A DNA stretch of 64,000 nt from an uncultured Chloroflexota bacterium (GCA_937974245.1 CALJKV010000121.1:1-64000), one strand, 5' to 3'; numbered from the stretch's first letter, positions 1-7,987 are shown. Notes: generated by a model from the letters alone, not told the origin. Numbers and translations are program-made.

Positions 1-2
1 AC

Positions 3-137
3 CTGATTCAAGTTGATCCGGGGCTGGCTGATACCCTTGCAGTCTTGCTGAATGACGATGTTATGTATTCGGTTCAGGCTTGTGAGCGAGAACTGCAAGC
101 GGGACGGCATGTGCCATTGGAATCAGTAATGACATAG
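3..137 (+). CDS. C-terminal fragment of an unidentified protein
   Basis: An open frame runs in from the left edge and stops at a TAG, giving the last 44 residues of a protein whose start lies outside the window. The tail ends in RELQAGRHVPLESVMT. That resembles the C-termini of small antitoxins such as RelB or Phd-type proteins, which often end in an acidic/Gly stretch followed by a proline and an amphipathic segment. This likeness is weak and is inference only. No domain can be called from so short a piece. Confidence 0.45.
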   Translation: MIQVDPGLADTLAVLLNDDVMYSVQACERELQAGRHVPLESVMT

Positions 138-337
138 AAAGAAGCAGCATGATTTCCCCTTTAATGATGCTTCAACCTGTCGAGTTCTTTTTGTTAGGCA
201 TCATTGCTTCGGTGCCATCATAAGGTGGTTACATGACTGGACAGGACGCCCTGGAAACACTAGTCGTAACAACCGTTATGTCTCTATACTCGCCAAAATA
301 AAAAGAGCGAGACATACGCTCGCTCATCATCTCCGAA

Positions 338-562
338 CTACTTCCGTTTCCCTTTAATGATCTGATATACCCTCGCTTTGGAAACGCCATATTCTCTGGC
401 AAGGTCAGGTACGCTCCAACCTTGTTTGTATCGCGCGCGAATTTCAGCGTTCCGTTCCCGTTCGTAGGGTGTATGGTCTGATAAGGGAAGTTTAGAGTAC
501 GGGTTCCCCTGGTAGAGCAAACTGAGGATATATGCAACAGCGTCGGTCACGCTGAAAAACAA
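338..562 (-). CDS. Small helix-turn-helix protein
   Basis: Encodes 74 residues. The C-terminal third (GWSVPDLAREYGVSKARVYQ, about residues 48-67) is a clear helix-turn-helix of the resolvase/sigma-region-4 kind, followed by a basic tail KGKRK. The frame opens with TTG, and a good GGAGG lies about five bases upstream, which supports that start. The protein has no other domain, so it may be a minor DNA-binding regulator or a remnant of a recombinase or phage-type protein. It sits alone between a gene fragment and tRNA-Glu. An overlapping open frame at 229-537 on the same strand lacks any recognisable motif and was rejected. Confidence 0.6.
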   Translation of the reverse strand: MFFSVTDAVAYILSLLYQGNPYSKLPLSDHTPYERERNAEIRARYKQGWSVPDLAREYGVSKARVYQIIKGKRK

Positions 563-599
563 ACCGCCTCCAGCCTGATTATAGACTTGAGGCAGCCTG

Positions 600-672
600 T
601 ACCCCGTAGGGGAATCGAACCCCTGTTTTAGCCTTGAGAGGGCTACGTCCTGGACCTCTAGACGAACGGGGC
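600..672 (-). tRNA. tRNA-Glu (anticodon CTC)
   Basis: The minus strand folds into a cloverleaf. The acceptor stem GCCCCGT pairs with ACGGGGT, with a G-T pair at the end. There is a D arm starting GTCT, an anticodon stem TAGCC/GGCTA around loop CTCTCAA, and a T arm with GGTTCGATTCC. The anticodon CTC reads GAG, so this is glutamate tRNA. The discriminator base is A and CCA is not encoded. It lies 65 bases beyond the tmk stop on the same strand. Confidence 0.93.
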
Positions 673-737
673 ATTTAATGTTGCCAATATACCATACATC
701 TCCCCGGCAATCAAGATACGGCCTGAGACCGGAATCA

Positions 738-1361
738 CTATTTCAAGTGCGGTTTTAAAGCCACCAGAATCGTCGCCAGCACCGTTTCTCGCGGTTGTGC
801 CGCGTTAATTTTCACCCACCTTTCCGGCTCGGCGGCCATGAGTTGATGATAACCATCGCGCACCCGTCGATGGAATGTCAGTGCCATATCGTCCAGGCGA
901 TTCCACTCCTCTCCCTGGGCAACAGCGCTCAAGCGCCGTTGTAAGCCGTCTTCCGGGGCAATATCGAGCAGAAACGTCAGGTCAGGGCACAGCCCGCCCG
1001 TCGCAAAATGAATGATCGTCCGCAAGGTATCCAGGCTCAAGCCGTGTCCATAACCCTGGTAGGCCAATGTCGAATCAAAGAAGCGGTCACAGATCACCAG
1101 GCCACCGGCCCTCAGATGCGGGCGAATCACCTCCTGCACCAGTTGAGCACGGGAAGCGTTATACAGCAGCAATTCCGCGTGCGGGTGCATCTCGGCATGG
1201 TCCCGGTCATGCAGAATGTCGCGGATTTTGTCACCAATCGCCGTGCCGCCCGGTTCACGAGTGAGCAGCACATTATAGCCGCGTTCCCGCAGCGCCAGCA
1301 CCACCTGCTGTACCTGAGTGGTTTTGCCGCCGCCATCCGGCCCTTCAAACGTGATGAACAT
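738..1361 (-). CDS. tmk: Thymidylate kinase
   Basis: Phosphorylates dTMP to dTDP with ATP in the cytoplasm, an essential step in dTTP synthesis. The 207 residues match the family's usual length. The N-terminus has the P-loop GPDGGGKTT (residues 7-15), then LTREPGGTAIGDKIRD, which carries the conserved REPGG of the nucleotide-binding site. The DRF motif follows in VICDRFFDSTLAYQGYG, where Asp and Arg contact substrate. The start is the first ATG of the frame and is preceded by a GAGG-like ribosome site. It lies just upstream of tRNA-Glu on the same strand. The R3H ATPase gene upstream is separated by a terminator hairpin, so tmk is probably transcribed on its own. Confidence 0.95.
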   Translation of the reverse strand: MFITFEGPDGGGKTTQVQQVVLALRERGYNVLLTREPGGTAIGDKIRDILHDRDHAEMHPHAELLLYNASRAQLVQEVIRPHLRAGGLVICDRFFDSTLAYQGYGHGLSLDTLRTIIHFATGGLCPDLTFLLDIAPEDGLQRRLSAVAQGEEWNRLDDMALTFHRRVRDGYHQLMAAEPERWVKINAAQPRETVLATILVALKPHLK

Positions 1362-1460
1362 AGGGGATTCCTCTTATTTGTATTCGTATAAAGGTCAGGC
1401 TATGGTTCGCCAGTTTAGCATTAGAGGGGAAAAGCAGGAACGATCAATCTAAATCCAAAA

Positions 1461-1482
1461 AGGGCGCAACTTGCTACGCCCT
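1461..1482 (-). terminator. Rho-independent terminator after the R3H ATPase gene
   Basis: AGGGCG (1461-1466) pairs with CGCCCT (1477-1482). Read on the minus strand, the stem is followed directly by TTTTTGG. It sits 25 bases past the stop of the R3H ATPase gene and before tmk. Confidence 0.7.
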
Positions 1483-1507
1483 AACTCTTTTCCGAATCAG
1501 TTGAAAA

Positions 1508-3103
1508 CTATGACGCCGAGTTCAGAATACGCACATGCCGCGCTGGTTCTTCTCCATAGCTTTGCGACTCAAGTTCCGCTTTACGCGCTAACTCGTGCTG
1601 GCGACGGCGGATATATGACACCTGCGGCGAGAGGTCAACGTAGTCAGCGCCGGCGCGTACCCGCATAATTGCATCCTTCGTTTCCCGGATCGCCCGCTCA
1701 AAAGGGTCGCTTTCGTCTAGCTCCATCTCAAAGAGGTCGCTCAGGAATGATTCCATCTGCGAAACTGTGTTCGCCCGCAGCACGTAGATCGGTGTCCCCC
1801 GCCGTTCGGCATCCACAATTAACCTGGGACGACGGCGATAGTAGTTCTTGAGCGTCACAATCGCGTTCGCCTGCGCGAAATCATCCACGATCACCACCGG
1901 CACACGCAGCCGCCGGGCCGATTGCTGCAGCCGGTTGCGGGCAATACCATAAGCATACAGGTGAATAGTCTCCATGTTGCCACTGGTTGCTGTCCCACCC
2001 TGGCGAAGAATCGGTTCACTCGACTGGCGCGGTGTCAGGGTGCGCCCTGGCTTGCCACCGCCATTCCCGTTGCGCCCATGCCGCTCATTAAGCCCCTGGC
2101 GTTCCGGCTGAAAATTCTCAATTTCGATTTCACCGGTTTCCGTCCGGTTGCGGATTTCAACAGGCATTGGACGATTACGCAGGATACCATCTACAGCCGC
2201 CGCCACGTCCTCATGCACCACCAGTCGGTTGCGTGTCTGAATCTCGATCAGCACATCGAACGTTGGTGGAGCGCGACGCTCCAGGACAGTTTTCTGCGTC
2301 CCCCGACGGCGAGCTTCGTCATCGGAAAGCGTCACCGCCTCAATACCCCCCACCAGGTCGGAAAGGGTCGGGTTGAGCATCAGGTTCTCCAGCGCGTTAC
2401 CATGTGCGGTGCCGATCAACTGCACACCGCGTTCAGCAATCGTGCGGGCGGCCATCGCCTCCAATTCCCGGCCAATTTCATCAATCACGATGACTTCCGG
2501 GTTATGATTCTCCACCGCCTCGATCATCACTTCATGCTGGCGTGTCGGGCGCGAGACCTGCATCCGGCGTGCCTTGCCAACCGCCGGGTGCGGCACATCG
2601 CCATCTCCGCCAATTTCGTTCGATGTATCCACAATGACAACCCGCTTAGACTCAGCCAGCACACGGGCCGCCTCGCGCAGCATGGTCGTTTTACCGACGC
2701 CGGGAGCACCCATCATCAAGATACTCTGCCCGGATTCAATCAAATCCTGGATAATCTCAATAGTGCCGTACACCGCCCGACCCACACGGCAGGTTAAGCC
2801 CACCACTTCGCCCCGGCGATTGCGGATCGCGGAAATGCGATGCAGCGTGCGTTCCATACCGGCACGGTTATCCGCATCAAACGTGCCGATATTCTGCACG
2901 ATTGCGTCCAGGTCATCCCGCGCGACCTCGGTCTCCATTAAAACAGCTTCACGATCCACATAACGCGCCGTTGGCACGCGCCCTAAGTCAAGAACAATCT
3001 CCAGCAGATCATCGGTGTTACCCAGATGATCGAGCGCAGCCTCTAAATGTGGCGGTAAAACACGCTTGAGTTCATGAATGTCATCTGTAATCCGACGTTC
3101 CAT
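1508..3103 (-). CDS. R3H-domain AAA-type ATPase (SpoIIIAA/ycf45 family)
   Basis: A cytoplasmic P-loop ATPase predicted to bind single-stranded nucleic acid; its exact role is not known. The 531 residues hold an N-terminal helical region and a P-loop GAPGVGKTT (132-140). Next comes VIVDTSNEIGGDGD, the hallmark stretch shared by ycf45 and SpoIIIAA-like ATPases, and a Walker B segment EVIVIDEIG. A linker rich in Gly, Arg and Asn lies near residues 330-370. The C-terminus carries an R3H domain with RRRQHELA and SYGEEPARHVRI. The start ATG lies three bases after the stop of the upstream GNAT-like gene, so the two are translationally coupled. A terminator follows. The family assignment is firm; the substrate is not. 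Confidence 0.9.
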   Translation of the reverse strand: MERRITDDIHELKRVLPPHLEAALDHLGNTDDLLEIVLDLGRVPTARYVDREAVLMETEVARDDLDAIVQNIGTFDADNRAGMERTLHRISAIRNRRGEVVGLTCRVGRAVYGTIEIIQDLIESGQSILMMGAPGVGKTTMLREAARVLAESKRVVIVDTSNEIGGDGDVPHPAVGKARRMQVSRPTRQHEVMIEAVENHNPEVIVIDEIGRELEAMAARTIAERGVQLIGTAHGNALENLMLNPTLSDLVGGIEAVTLSDDEARRRGTQKTVLERRAPPTFDVLIEIQTRNRLVVHEDVAAAVDGILRNRPMPVEIRNRTETGEIEIENFQPERQGLNERHGRNGNGGGKPGRTLTPRQSSEPILRQGGTATSGNMETIHLYAYGIARNRLQQSARRLRVPVVIVDDFAQANAIVTLKNYYRRRPRLIVDAERRGTPIYVLRANTVSQMESFLSDLFEMELDESDPFERAIRETKDAIMRVRAGADYVDLSPQVSYIRRRQHELARKAELESQSYGEEPARHVRILNSAS

Positions 3104-3106
3104 GTG

Positions 3107-4105
3107 TTACCTTTTGACTCCTGTTTTATCTACTTCCGAATATGTATCGGTAATACCAGGCGTTGGCGGTTTAACCTGAGAGGGAATTCCTTCAAGCTTC
3201 TGATGCAGTGGAGTGAAAGCGGTCGTGCGTACTCCTGCTGCGATATGCTTAATCAACAGGGCTTGCTGAGTCACCATCGTAAATCCCAGGGCATCCAGCA
3301 CGTTATCCAACCAGTCCTGGTAACGCCGTACCCGCACAAAAATCGGCTTACGGGTGCGGCCTACCTGCGCCAGCGCCAGCGTCATGATGTCCCCGGCTTC
3401 ACTGAAAACATCCGGGTGCAGGTGGGGCATCAAGTACAGACCATACTTCCCTTCAGAGATCGCGATAAACCCTTCCACACGTTCATTTTTCCGATAGACC
3501 AATCCCTCACACACGTCCGGCAGATCGCTAACCTGTTGAACAAGACGTGGGATGATATTGCTGTATAAGAGGTGAATCCCCTGTAAATCATCGCGGGTCG
3601 CCTCCGTCAGTGTAATCTCATGCGCCGGGAATGGCAGATCACCATCATTCAACGGTGGGTGCTGCCAGATTTCCTGACGAGCGTAGATCGCATAGTTAGC
3701 CGCCCGGAGCGTGGTAAACAACGGGTCTGATTCAGGGAGTTCCGCCGCGAGTGTATGCGCTCCCCGGCGTCCGGCAGCGACAGCTAGCGCGTCCAGCATG
3801 TACAACCAGACCGTATTATCCTCGTCTTCTGTCCCCATGCCGGGTGCGATATAGATGATATGAGCGTGATGCTCGTTAGGCCGCAGGCGAAACTGCCCCA
3901 CAAGCTGAAGCTGATCCACCCGTGTGACCAACGTATGCACCTCCCGGTTGGGCAGGAGCAGCGTAAAAAACGATGTTCCACTGTCCCCTCGCGTAAAACC
4001 TGATTCACTGTCCAGAATCACACCGCTTTCGGCCAAGCGGCGCACCAGCGGCAGATCTACCAGACTAACGGTGTGGGTCTCGGCTGTATCATGGGGTGAT
4101 GACAT
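3107..4105 (-). CDS. GNAT-like acetyltransferase-related protein, unknown function
   Basis: Encodes about 332 residues from the ATG of MSSPHDTAE. An alternative start lies nine codons upstream at 4132 (MVGTYPGCV). The sequence has two halves with alternating strands and helices that look like a double GNAT fold. One half holds EHHAHIIYIAPGMG; the other ends with WLDNVLDALGFTMVTQQALLIKH, whose LGF pattern is typical of the end of GNAT domains. I cannot see a clean acetyl-CoA loop, so catalysis is unproven. It is the first gene of a two-gene operon with the R3H ATPase, only three bases away. A conserved pairing could point to a shared job in nucleic-acid handling or cell-surface adhesion, but this is a guess. 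Confidence 0.75.
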   Translation of the reverse strand: MSSPHDTAETHTVSLVDLPLVRRLAESGVILDSESGFTRGDSGTSFFTLLLPNREVHTLVTRVDQLQLVGQFRLRPNEHHAHIIYIAPGMGTEDEDNTVWLYMLDALAVAAGRRGAHTLAAELPESDPLFTTLRAANYAIYARQEIWQHPPLNDGDLPFPAHEITLTEATRDDLQGIHLLYSNIIPRLVQQVSDLPDVCEGLVYRKNERVEGFIAISEGKYGLYLMPHLHPDVFSEAGDIMTLALAQVGRTRKPIFVRVRRYQDWLDNVLDALGFTMVTQQALLIKHIAAGVRTTAFTPLHQKLEGIPSQVKPPTPGITDTYSEVDKTGVKR

Positions 4106-4263
4106 CACACATCCTGGGTATGTACCCACCATCAGGCAGGCAGGCGGGCCTACACCTTACCTGTGCCAACAAGGATAAAGCCAGGCAGAGGAAGATAGAT
4201 GGACAAAACAAGAGGCTGTTTTGGAAACAGATAACACAATCTCGATATGCATTCATCACATCC

Positions 4264-4293
4264 ATTGTAACACTCTTGCGCAGCGATTGACAA
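4264..4293 (-). promoter_or_regulatory. Candidate sigma70 promoter for the GNAT-like/R3H operon
   Basis: On the minus strand TTGTCA (4293-4288) and TACAAT (4269-4264) are spaced by 18 bases, each one mismatch from consensus. Transcription would begin near 4257, leaving a leader of about 150 bases before the ATG at 4105. Confidence 0.45.
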
Positions 4294-4588
4294 TGCTTCC
4301 AGGCCGCCGCTTACTGCACCCTACCCCTATTTTAATCGAATCTTCACAAACCCCTCAACATCTCAATGGGGACTATTCTACCAGGTTTTAATAGTTTACA
4401 AAGGGTCAAAAGAGATCAAATACTCACTCTACTATAAAAGCCAGGCACGACATTCAATGGCAGCCAGGTTATTTGCGCCAGCCAGAACACCATGTTAAAG
4501 CCGGATCACACTTGTGCGAATAATCTAAAAGTCCTGTGTGGGAAGTTTAACAAAACACACAGTACTCTGCCCAGAAACACCGTGATAA
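4294..4588. other. Gene-free stretch before the CBM48 gene
   Basis: Part of a 537-base gap between divergent genes. I see no open frame with coding character. A TATAAA occurs at 4433-4438 without a convincing -35, so it is not called as a promoter. Confidence 0.5.
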
Positions 4589-4607
4589 GGTTACAGATGG
4601 TGTAACC
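4589..4607. promoter_or_regulatory. Perfect inverted repeat, operator-like
   Basis: GGTTAC (4589-4594) and GTAACC (4602-4607) form a perfect dyad around seven bases, 36 bases upstream of the CBM48 start codon. It could be a repressor site or an RNA hairpin in the leader. There is no second copy nearby to decide. Confidence 0.4.
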
Positions 4608-4642
4608 ACACCCGTATGTCAGTTAGCAGCAAGGAGATGGTC

Positions 4643-4939
4643 ATGCTTAAAAAACAACTACTCAAAAGCAAGCCAGTATGCAAAGTGACATTCATTTTGC
4701 CCGAAGCGATCCAGGCCGAAAATGCCGTTGTAATTGGCGATTTTAACGACTGGGATCAGCGTGCAACGCCCATGGCGGCGCTCAAAAGCGGCGGTTTCAA
4801 AGTGACGGTTGACCTGGAAGCCGGGCGGCGCTATGAGTTCCGCTATGTGGTCAACGGCTCTGAGACGCATAACGACTGGCACGCCGATGCCTACGTACCG
4901 AACCCTTATGGCAGCGACAACTCGGTTGTGTTGACGTAG
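4643..4939 (+). CDS. Stand-alone CBM48 (glycogen/isoamylase N-domain-like) protein
   Basis: Encodes 98 residues forming one immunoglobulin-like carbohydrate-binding domain of the CBM48/AMPK-glycogen-binding kind. Key stretches are VTFILPEA, VVIGDFNDWD, VDLEAGRRYEFRYVVNG and NDWHADAYVPNPYGSDNSV. The W in FNDWD and the FRYVVNG strand are typical of this family. The ATG at 4643 is chosen because AAGGAG sits six bases upstream; a frame-extending ATG at 4616 has no such site. No catalytic domain is attached, so the protein probably binds glycogen, starch or another glucan, or serves as a targeting partner. No glycogen gene is nearby. A hairpin follows the stop. Confidence 0.88.
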   Translation: MLKKQLLKSKPVCKVTFILPEAIQAENAVVIGDFNDWDQRATPMAALKSGGFKVTVDLEAGRRYEFRYVVNGSETHNDWHADAYVPNPYGSDNSVVLT

Positions 4940-4965
4940 CTTTTTCACTCACCTATTTATCCGAT

Positions 4966-4995
4966 GCGGGCAAGGGATTAAGTCCCTTGTCCCGC
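4966..4995. repeat. Intergenic palindrome with AAGTCCCTTGTCC core
   Basis: GCGGGCAAGGGA (4966-4977) faces TCCCTTGTCCCGC (4983-4995) as an almost perfect palindrome with one bulged base. It starts 27 bases after the CBM48 stop and may end that transcript. The half TAAGTCCCTTGTCC recurs at 6219-6232. Confidence 0.6.
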
Positions 4996-5052
4996 GCTAA
5001 ACAGCGTGCCACCTCCCCTACAATCAGCAACGCTCCCTCCCTCGATACGTTT

Positions 5053-5081
5053 TTGACAGTTAATACACCAGCGGGTATGAT
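5053..5081 (+). promoter_or_regulatory. Strong sigma70-type promoter for the amidase gene
   Basis: TTGACA (5053-5058, perfect) and TATGAT (5076-5081, one mismatch) are separated by exactly 17 bases. The predicted start near 5088 leaves an unusually long leader of about 148 bases before the ATG at 5236. That leader contains short complementary segments around 5158-5182 but no riboswitch I recognise. Confidence 0.65.
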
Positions 5082-5235
5082 TCCAAAAAACCGGGCAGCA
5101 TCCATAATTCCCTGCGCCGTATCCGACAACAGCCTATGGCTTTGGACTACTTATCGCGGCCACAGGTTCGTGGACACAGTGGCGCATTCCCGGAAAACCC
5201 ATTTTGCATACTTATGAAGGAAAGGTAGCAGAATC

Positions 5236-6093
5236 ATGGCACGTATTGTTCGCGGCGCACTCCTGCAATCAACCTGGACGGGTGACAAAGACAGTATGAT
5301 CGAAAAGCACATGGATTACGCCCGTAAAGCGGCTGACCAGGGCGCTCAGGTCATGTGTTTCCAGGAATTATTTTATGGCCCTTATTTCTGCCAGGTGCAA
5401 GACCCACAGTTTTTCGCCTATACGGAAATGATCCCCGACGGCCCGACCACAGAGAAGATGCAGAAACTGGCACAGGAACTCAAGATGGTGCTGGTTGTCC
5501 CTATGTACGAACAGGACGGCGTGGGTGTGTACTATAACACCGCCGCTGTGATTGACTCCGATGGCACCTACAAGGGGAAATACCGCAAAACCCACATCCC
5601 GCAGCTACCCGGCTTCTGGGAGAAGTTCTACTTCCGTCCCGGCAATTTGGGCTACCCGGTATTCGATACATCCATCGGCAAGGTTGGTGTCTACATCTGC
5701 CATGACCGCCACTTTCCAGAAGGGGCGCGGGCGCTGGGGCTGAACGGCGCGGAAATCGTGTTTATCCCATCGGCCACTTCACGCGGTCTGAGCCAGCACC
5801 TGTGGCGCATCGAGCAGACTTCGCACGCCATCTTCAACACCTATTTCGTGGGCACCATCAACCGTGTCGGCGTCGAAGAATGGGGCGACGACGACTTCTA
5901 CGGGGAGAGTTACTTCTGTGACCCGAAAGGCCAGTTTATCGGTGAACTGGGCAGCGCTCATGATGAAGAACTCATCATCCGGGACATGGATTTCGATGTG
6001 ATTCAGCAGGTGCGCGATACCTGGCACTTCTACTTCAACCGCCGCCCGGATCAATATGGGGCGCTGGTCAAGGATACTGTGCCGGGGAAATAG
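5236..6093 (+). CDS. Nitrilase-superfamily amidohydrolase (beta-ureidopropionase/N-carbamoyl-amidase type)
   Basis: A carbon-nitrogen hydrolase of 285 residues that should cleave an N-carbamoyl or amide bond in the cytoplasm. The Glu-Lys-Cys triad is visible as E44 (CFQELFYGPYF), K118 (KYRKTHIP) and C155 (VYICHDRHFPE). The FQELFYGPYFC and HIPQLPGFWEKFYFRPG stretches resemble bacterial N-carbamoyl-beta-alanine and N-carbamoylputrescine amidohydrolases, involved in pyrimidine or polyamine breakdown. No dihydropyrimidinase, hydantoinase or agmatine deiminase gene is adjacent, so the substrate is open. AGGAAAGG precedes the ATG, and a near-consensus promoter lies at 5053-5081, so it is probably monocistronic. 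Confidence 0.93.
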   Translation: MARIVRGALLQSTWTGDKDSMIEKHMDYARKAADQGAQVMCFQELFYGPYFCQVQDPQFFAYTEMIPDGPTTEKMQKLAQELKMVLVVPMYEQDGVGVYYNTAAVIDSDGTYKGKYRKTHIPQLPGFWEKFYFRPGNLGYPVFDTSIGKVGVYICHDRHFPEGARALGLNGAEIVFIPSATSRGLSQHLWRIEQTSHAIFNTYFVGTINRVGVEEWGDDDFYGESYFCDPKGQFIGELGSAHDEELIIRDMDFDVIQQVRDTWHFYFNRRPDQYGALVKDTVPGK

Positions 6094-6127
6094 TAAGGTC
6101 GCGCCTTTTAGGGTAAGTTTTCAACAC

Positions 6128-6147
6128 GGGCGAGGCGTGCCTCGCCC
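6128..6147. repeat. Short palindromic repeat, GGGCGAGGC family
   Basis: GGGCGAGGC (6128-6136) and GCCTCGCCC (6139-6147) flank GT and are followed by CTAC. Variants with the same layout and trailing CTAC occur at 9915-9939 and 33002-33026. Confidence 0.7.
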
Positions 6148-6204
6148 CTACAGATGCCGCGTATTTGTTAGATATCCTTTGACGCGGGCTTAGGGGTTAC
6201 GCGG

Positions 6205-6234
6205 TTGGACAGGGGGCATAAGTCCCTTGTCCAA
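6205..6234. repeat. Second AAGTCCCTTGTCC palindrome
   Basis: TTGGACAGGGG faces CCCTTGTCCAA with one mismatch. It shares 14 bases with the palindrome at 4966-4995. It lies 35 bases before the next gene, where a hairpin could affect that transcript. Confidence 0.5.
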
Positions 6235-6268
6235 AATACTCGCAGATTTCAGGTATGATGTGTGACAC

Positions 6269-6931
6269 ATGGCACAATCCAACATGACCGAACAGCACGG
6301 GCGCGGCTACCGGCTGCGTACTGTTGTTTTATTAACGCCATTTATTGCCCTGCTGGCTGGGTTCTTCCTGGCACTGCGTACCGGGTTAGCCGGGGGCGGC
6401 GCAGACCTGATTGAGAGCGACTTCATCCTGGGGGCGCTGCTGGTGCTGGTCGTGGCAATCATTGGCGGCGGGTTGTATGTGCTGGCGAAACCCCGCGATA
6501 CGACCCAATTTCATGTCAGTTGGCGAACCGTGCTGGCAACCTCTCTGCTTGGCATGGTGCTGGTAGCTGTCGTGTATCCCCGCCTGAGCGCAGACCAACT
6601 GCACTGGCTCGTCCCCTCGCTCACCGATGACATCCTCGGTATTCCAGCGCGAGTGGCCGTCCTGGGCGCGGTGGATGGCCTCATGTACGGCGCGGTGCAA
6701 GGAGCTGTCATCTCAGTTCTTGACCCGGCGGCGACGCACTTCACGCGGCGAGGCATCCTTCGTTACAGCATCATGCTCGCTCTCGTCGGCGTGGTTTTCG
6801 TGATAACCGCCTTCATCAATGAATCCGGCGATGTAGGTGATCGGTTTTCGGGGCTGATGGGGGTGCTGTTGCTGGGGGCGGTCAAACTCGGTGTCAACTG
6901 GTGGGATAGACGCGCTAAAAAGGCCGGCTAA
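6269..6931 (+). CDS. Six-span integral membrane protein, unknown function
   Basis: Encodes 220 residues with about six hydrophobic spans. In order they are VVLLTPFIALLAGFFLAL (near 18-36), FILGALLVLVVAIIGGGLYVL (near 51-72), TVLATSLLGMVLVAVVY, AVLGAVDGLMYGAVQGAVISVL, YSIMLALVGVVFVITAFI and LMGVLLLGAVKLGVNWW near the C-terminus. Loops are short and there are no catalytic or transport signatures I recognise. The ATG lacks a strong ribosome site. It converges with the STAS-like gene, with nine bases between the two stops. Real coding is supported by the regular hydrophobic pattern and length. I do not recognise the family. Confidence 0.8.
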   Translation: MAQSNMTEQHGRGYRLRTVVLLTPFIALLAGFFLALRTGLAGGGADLIESDFILGALLVLVVAIIGGGLYVLAKPRDTTQFHVSWRTVLATSLLGMVLVAVVYPRLSADQLHWLVPSLTDDILGIPARVAVLGAVDGLMYGAVQGAVISVLDPAATHFTRRGILRYSIMLALVGVVFVITAFINESGDVGDRFSGLMGVLLLGAVKLGVNWWDRRAKKAG

Positions 6932-6939
6932 ATTTCGCG

Positions 6940-7353
6940 TCATTCCTTCGATGATTGGGAACGCTGGCGGCGTATCTGGAAGCGGATATGAACGAGCGCC
7001 TCAGCTACCGAGGGGAAAACCGGCACGCTGATGCCCCCAAACTGCGGCTGGGCCATCGCCTGGGCGTAAAACTTCGTGAGCTGGTGGCCGCCCACCAGCA
7101 CAACGGTGACATTGGGGTCACTGGTCGAAGCCGGTTTTCCCTTCGTAACTTCCAGGAGCATCCCCATTGTATTCGGCAGATCGGCATCAATGCGGGTGCA
7201 GTCTGTAATCCGGTAGACGTGCTCAGTGATTCCCGCAGCCAACCGGGCGGTTTCCTCGAAGACCTGCCGCGATGTTTCGGCGTCTACCATCCCATCCAAT
7301 GTGGCGATGATAATGGGTTCGTCCGGCAGCCGCTCGACTGACAACACAGCCAT
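6940..7353 (-). CDS. STAS/SpoIIAA-like small protein, unknown function
   Basis: Encodes 137 residues from the ATG of MAVLSVERLPDEPI, preceded by AAAGGTGA; a 19-codon extension to 7410 has a poorer start. The pattern of strands and helices (PIIIATLDGMVDAETSRQVF, VYRITDCTRIDADL, DPNVTVVLVGG) resembles SpoIIAA-like/STAS-fold proteins, which bind lipids or regulate partners. The similarity is by pattern only. I see no serine-phosphorylation motif of the anti-anti-sigma type. The lysine- and arginine-rich tail may contact nucleic acid or membrane. Confidence 0.7.
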   Translation of the reverse strand: MAVLSVERLPDEPIIIATLDGMVDAETSRQVFEETARLAAGITEHVYRITDCTRIDADLPNTMGMLLEVTKGKPASTSDPNVTVVLVGGHQLTKFYAQAMAQPQFGGISVPVFPSVAEALVHIRFQIRRQRSQSSKE

Positions 7354-7593
7354 GAGTGTTCTATCACCTTTCCCGCACTTCCGTTCAACCGCATAAGTGC
7401 AGTTTACCATAAATCAGGAAGATGGCTGTAGAGGGTGACGGATTTCCATATTCGAGTCCTGTCTTATGTCCGATGTGCCGGACGTTTTGTTGCACACGGG
7501 GATGGGTTTGCCACAAATTGCCGTATGAAATGGTGTTCAGATCCGATCAATGAGGGGAAAAACAGCGTGGTTTTGCCGCATCGGGGATTATTG

Positions 7594-7954
7594 CTGCGAT
7601 TGCCACGATTGCAGCAAGGTGGGTTAAAAGTGCCGAGTGCCGAGTGGAAAGTAAACGCAGGGGAACTAAAAACAGTCCGAGTCTTGAGTGCCGAGACGCA
7701 AGACAGTTGGGCTTCAGACCCCCTCTATATCTCCCCCGCCAGCAAGGGAGACTTGTTTGTCCTGCTTGGCCGCTCGTGTTCCGGTGACGGGACGGGTTCA
7801 AAAGACTGTTTTTCCTGGGACAAATCCGACGTGAATGCAATAGCGGAGGTATAGACAAATCCAATAGCCTTTGAAAGCGAAAAAGGTGGTTGTACCAGTT
7901 CCACAATAGCACAAAACGAGCTATAAATGGTGAAACTTTGTTCGAACATTTGTT
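7594..7954. repeat. Two-ended dispersed element, copy 1
   Basis: This lies in a 630-base gap without a credible gene. The left end (7594-7622) matches 34678-34706 at 25 of 29 positions. The right end (7906-7954) matches 34866-34914 at 46 of 49. The interior differs between copies and holds degenerate GTGCCGAGTG-type repeats. Open frames across it (7547-7912 and 7725-7949, minus strand) have no protein-like character and share peptide fragments with frames in the second copy only because the DNA is repeated. There is no transposase, so this may be a small non-autonomous element or a structured noncoding unit. The rest of the gap, 7354-7593, shows nothing I can name. Confidence 0.65.
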
Positions 7955-7959
7955 TCGAG

Positions 7960-7987
7960 TTTTCAGTGGTCAGTTTTCAGTGGTCAG
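7960..7987. repeat. 14-bp tandem duplication at the end of the WD40 gene
   Basis: TTTTCAGTGGTCAG occurs twice head to tail (7960-7973 and 7974-7987). The stop codon of the WD40 gene (7984-7986) lies in the second copy. The motif belongs to the TCAGTGGTCAGTT-type degenerate repeats seen in other gaps. Confidence 0.8.

Noticed and set aside
1922..2797. 291-codon open frame opposite the R3H ATPase gene
   Set aside because: The opposite frame has strong ATPase motifs; this one has none.
7547..7949. Minus-strand open frames of 121 and 74 codons
   Set aside because: They lie in the dispersed element; similarity with frames at 34637-35017 reflects repeated DNA, not protein conservation.
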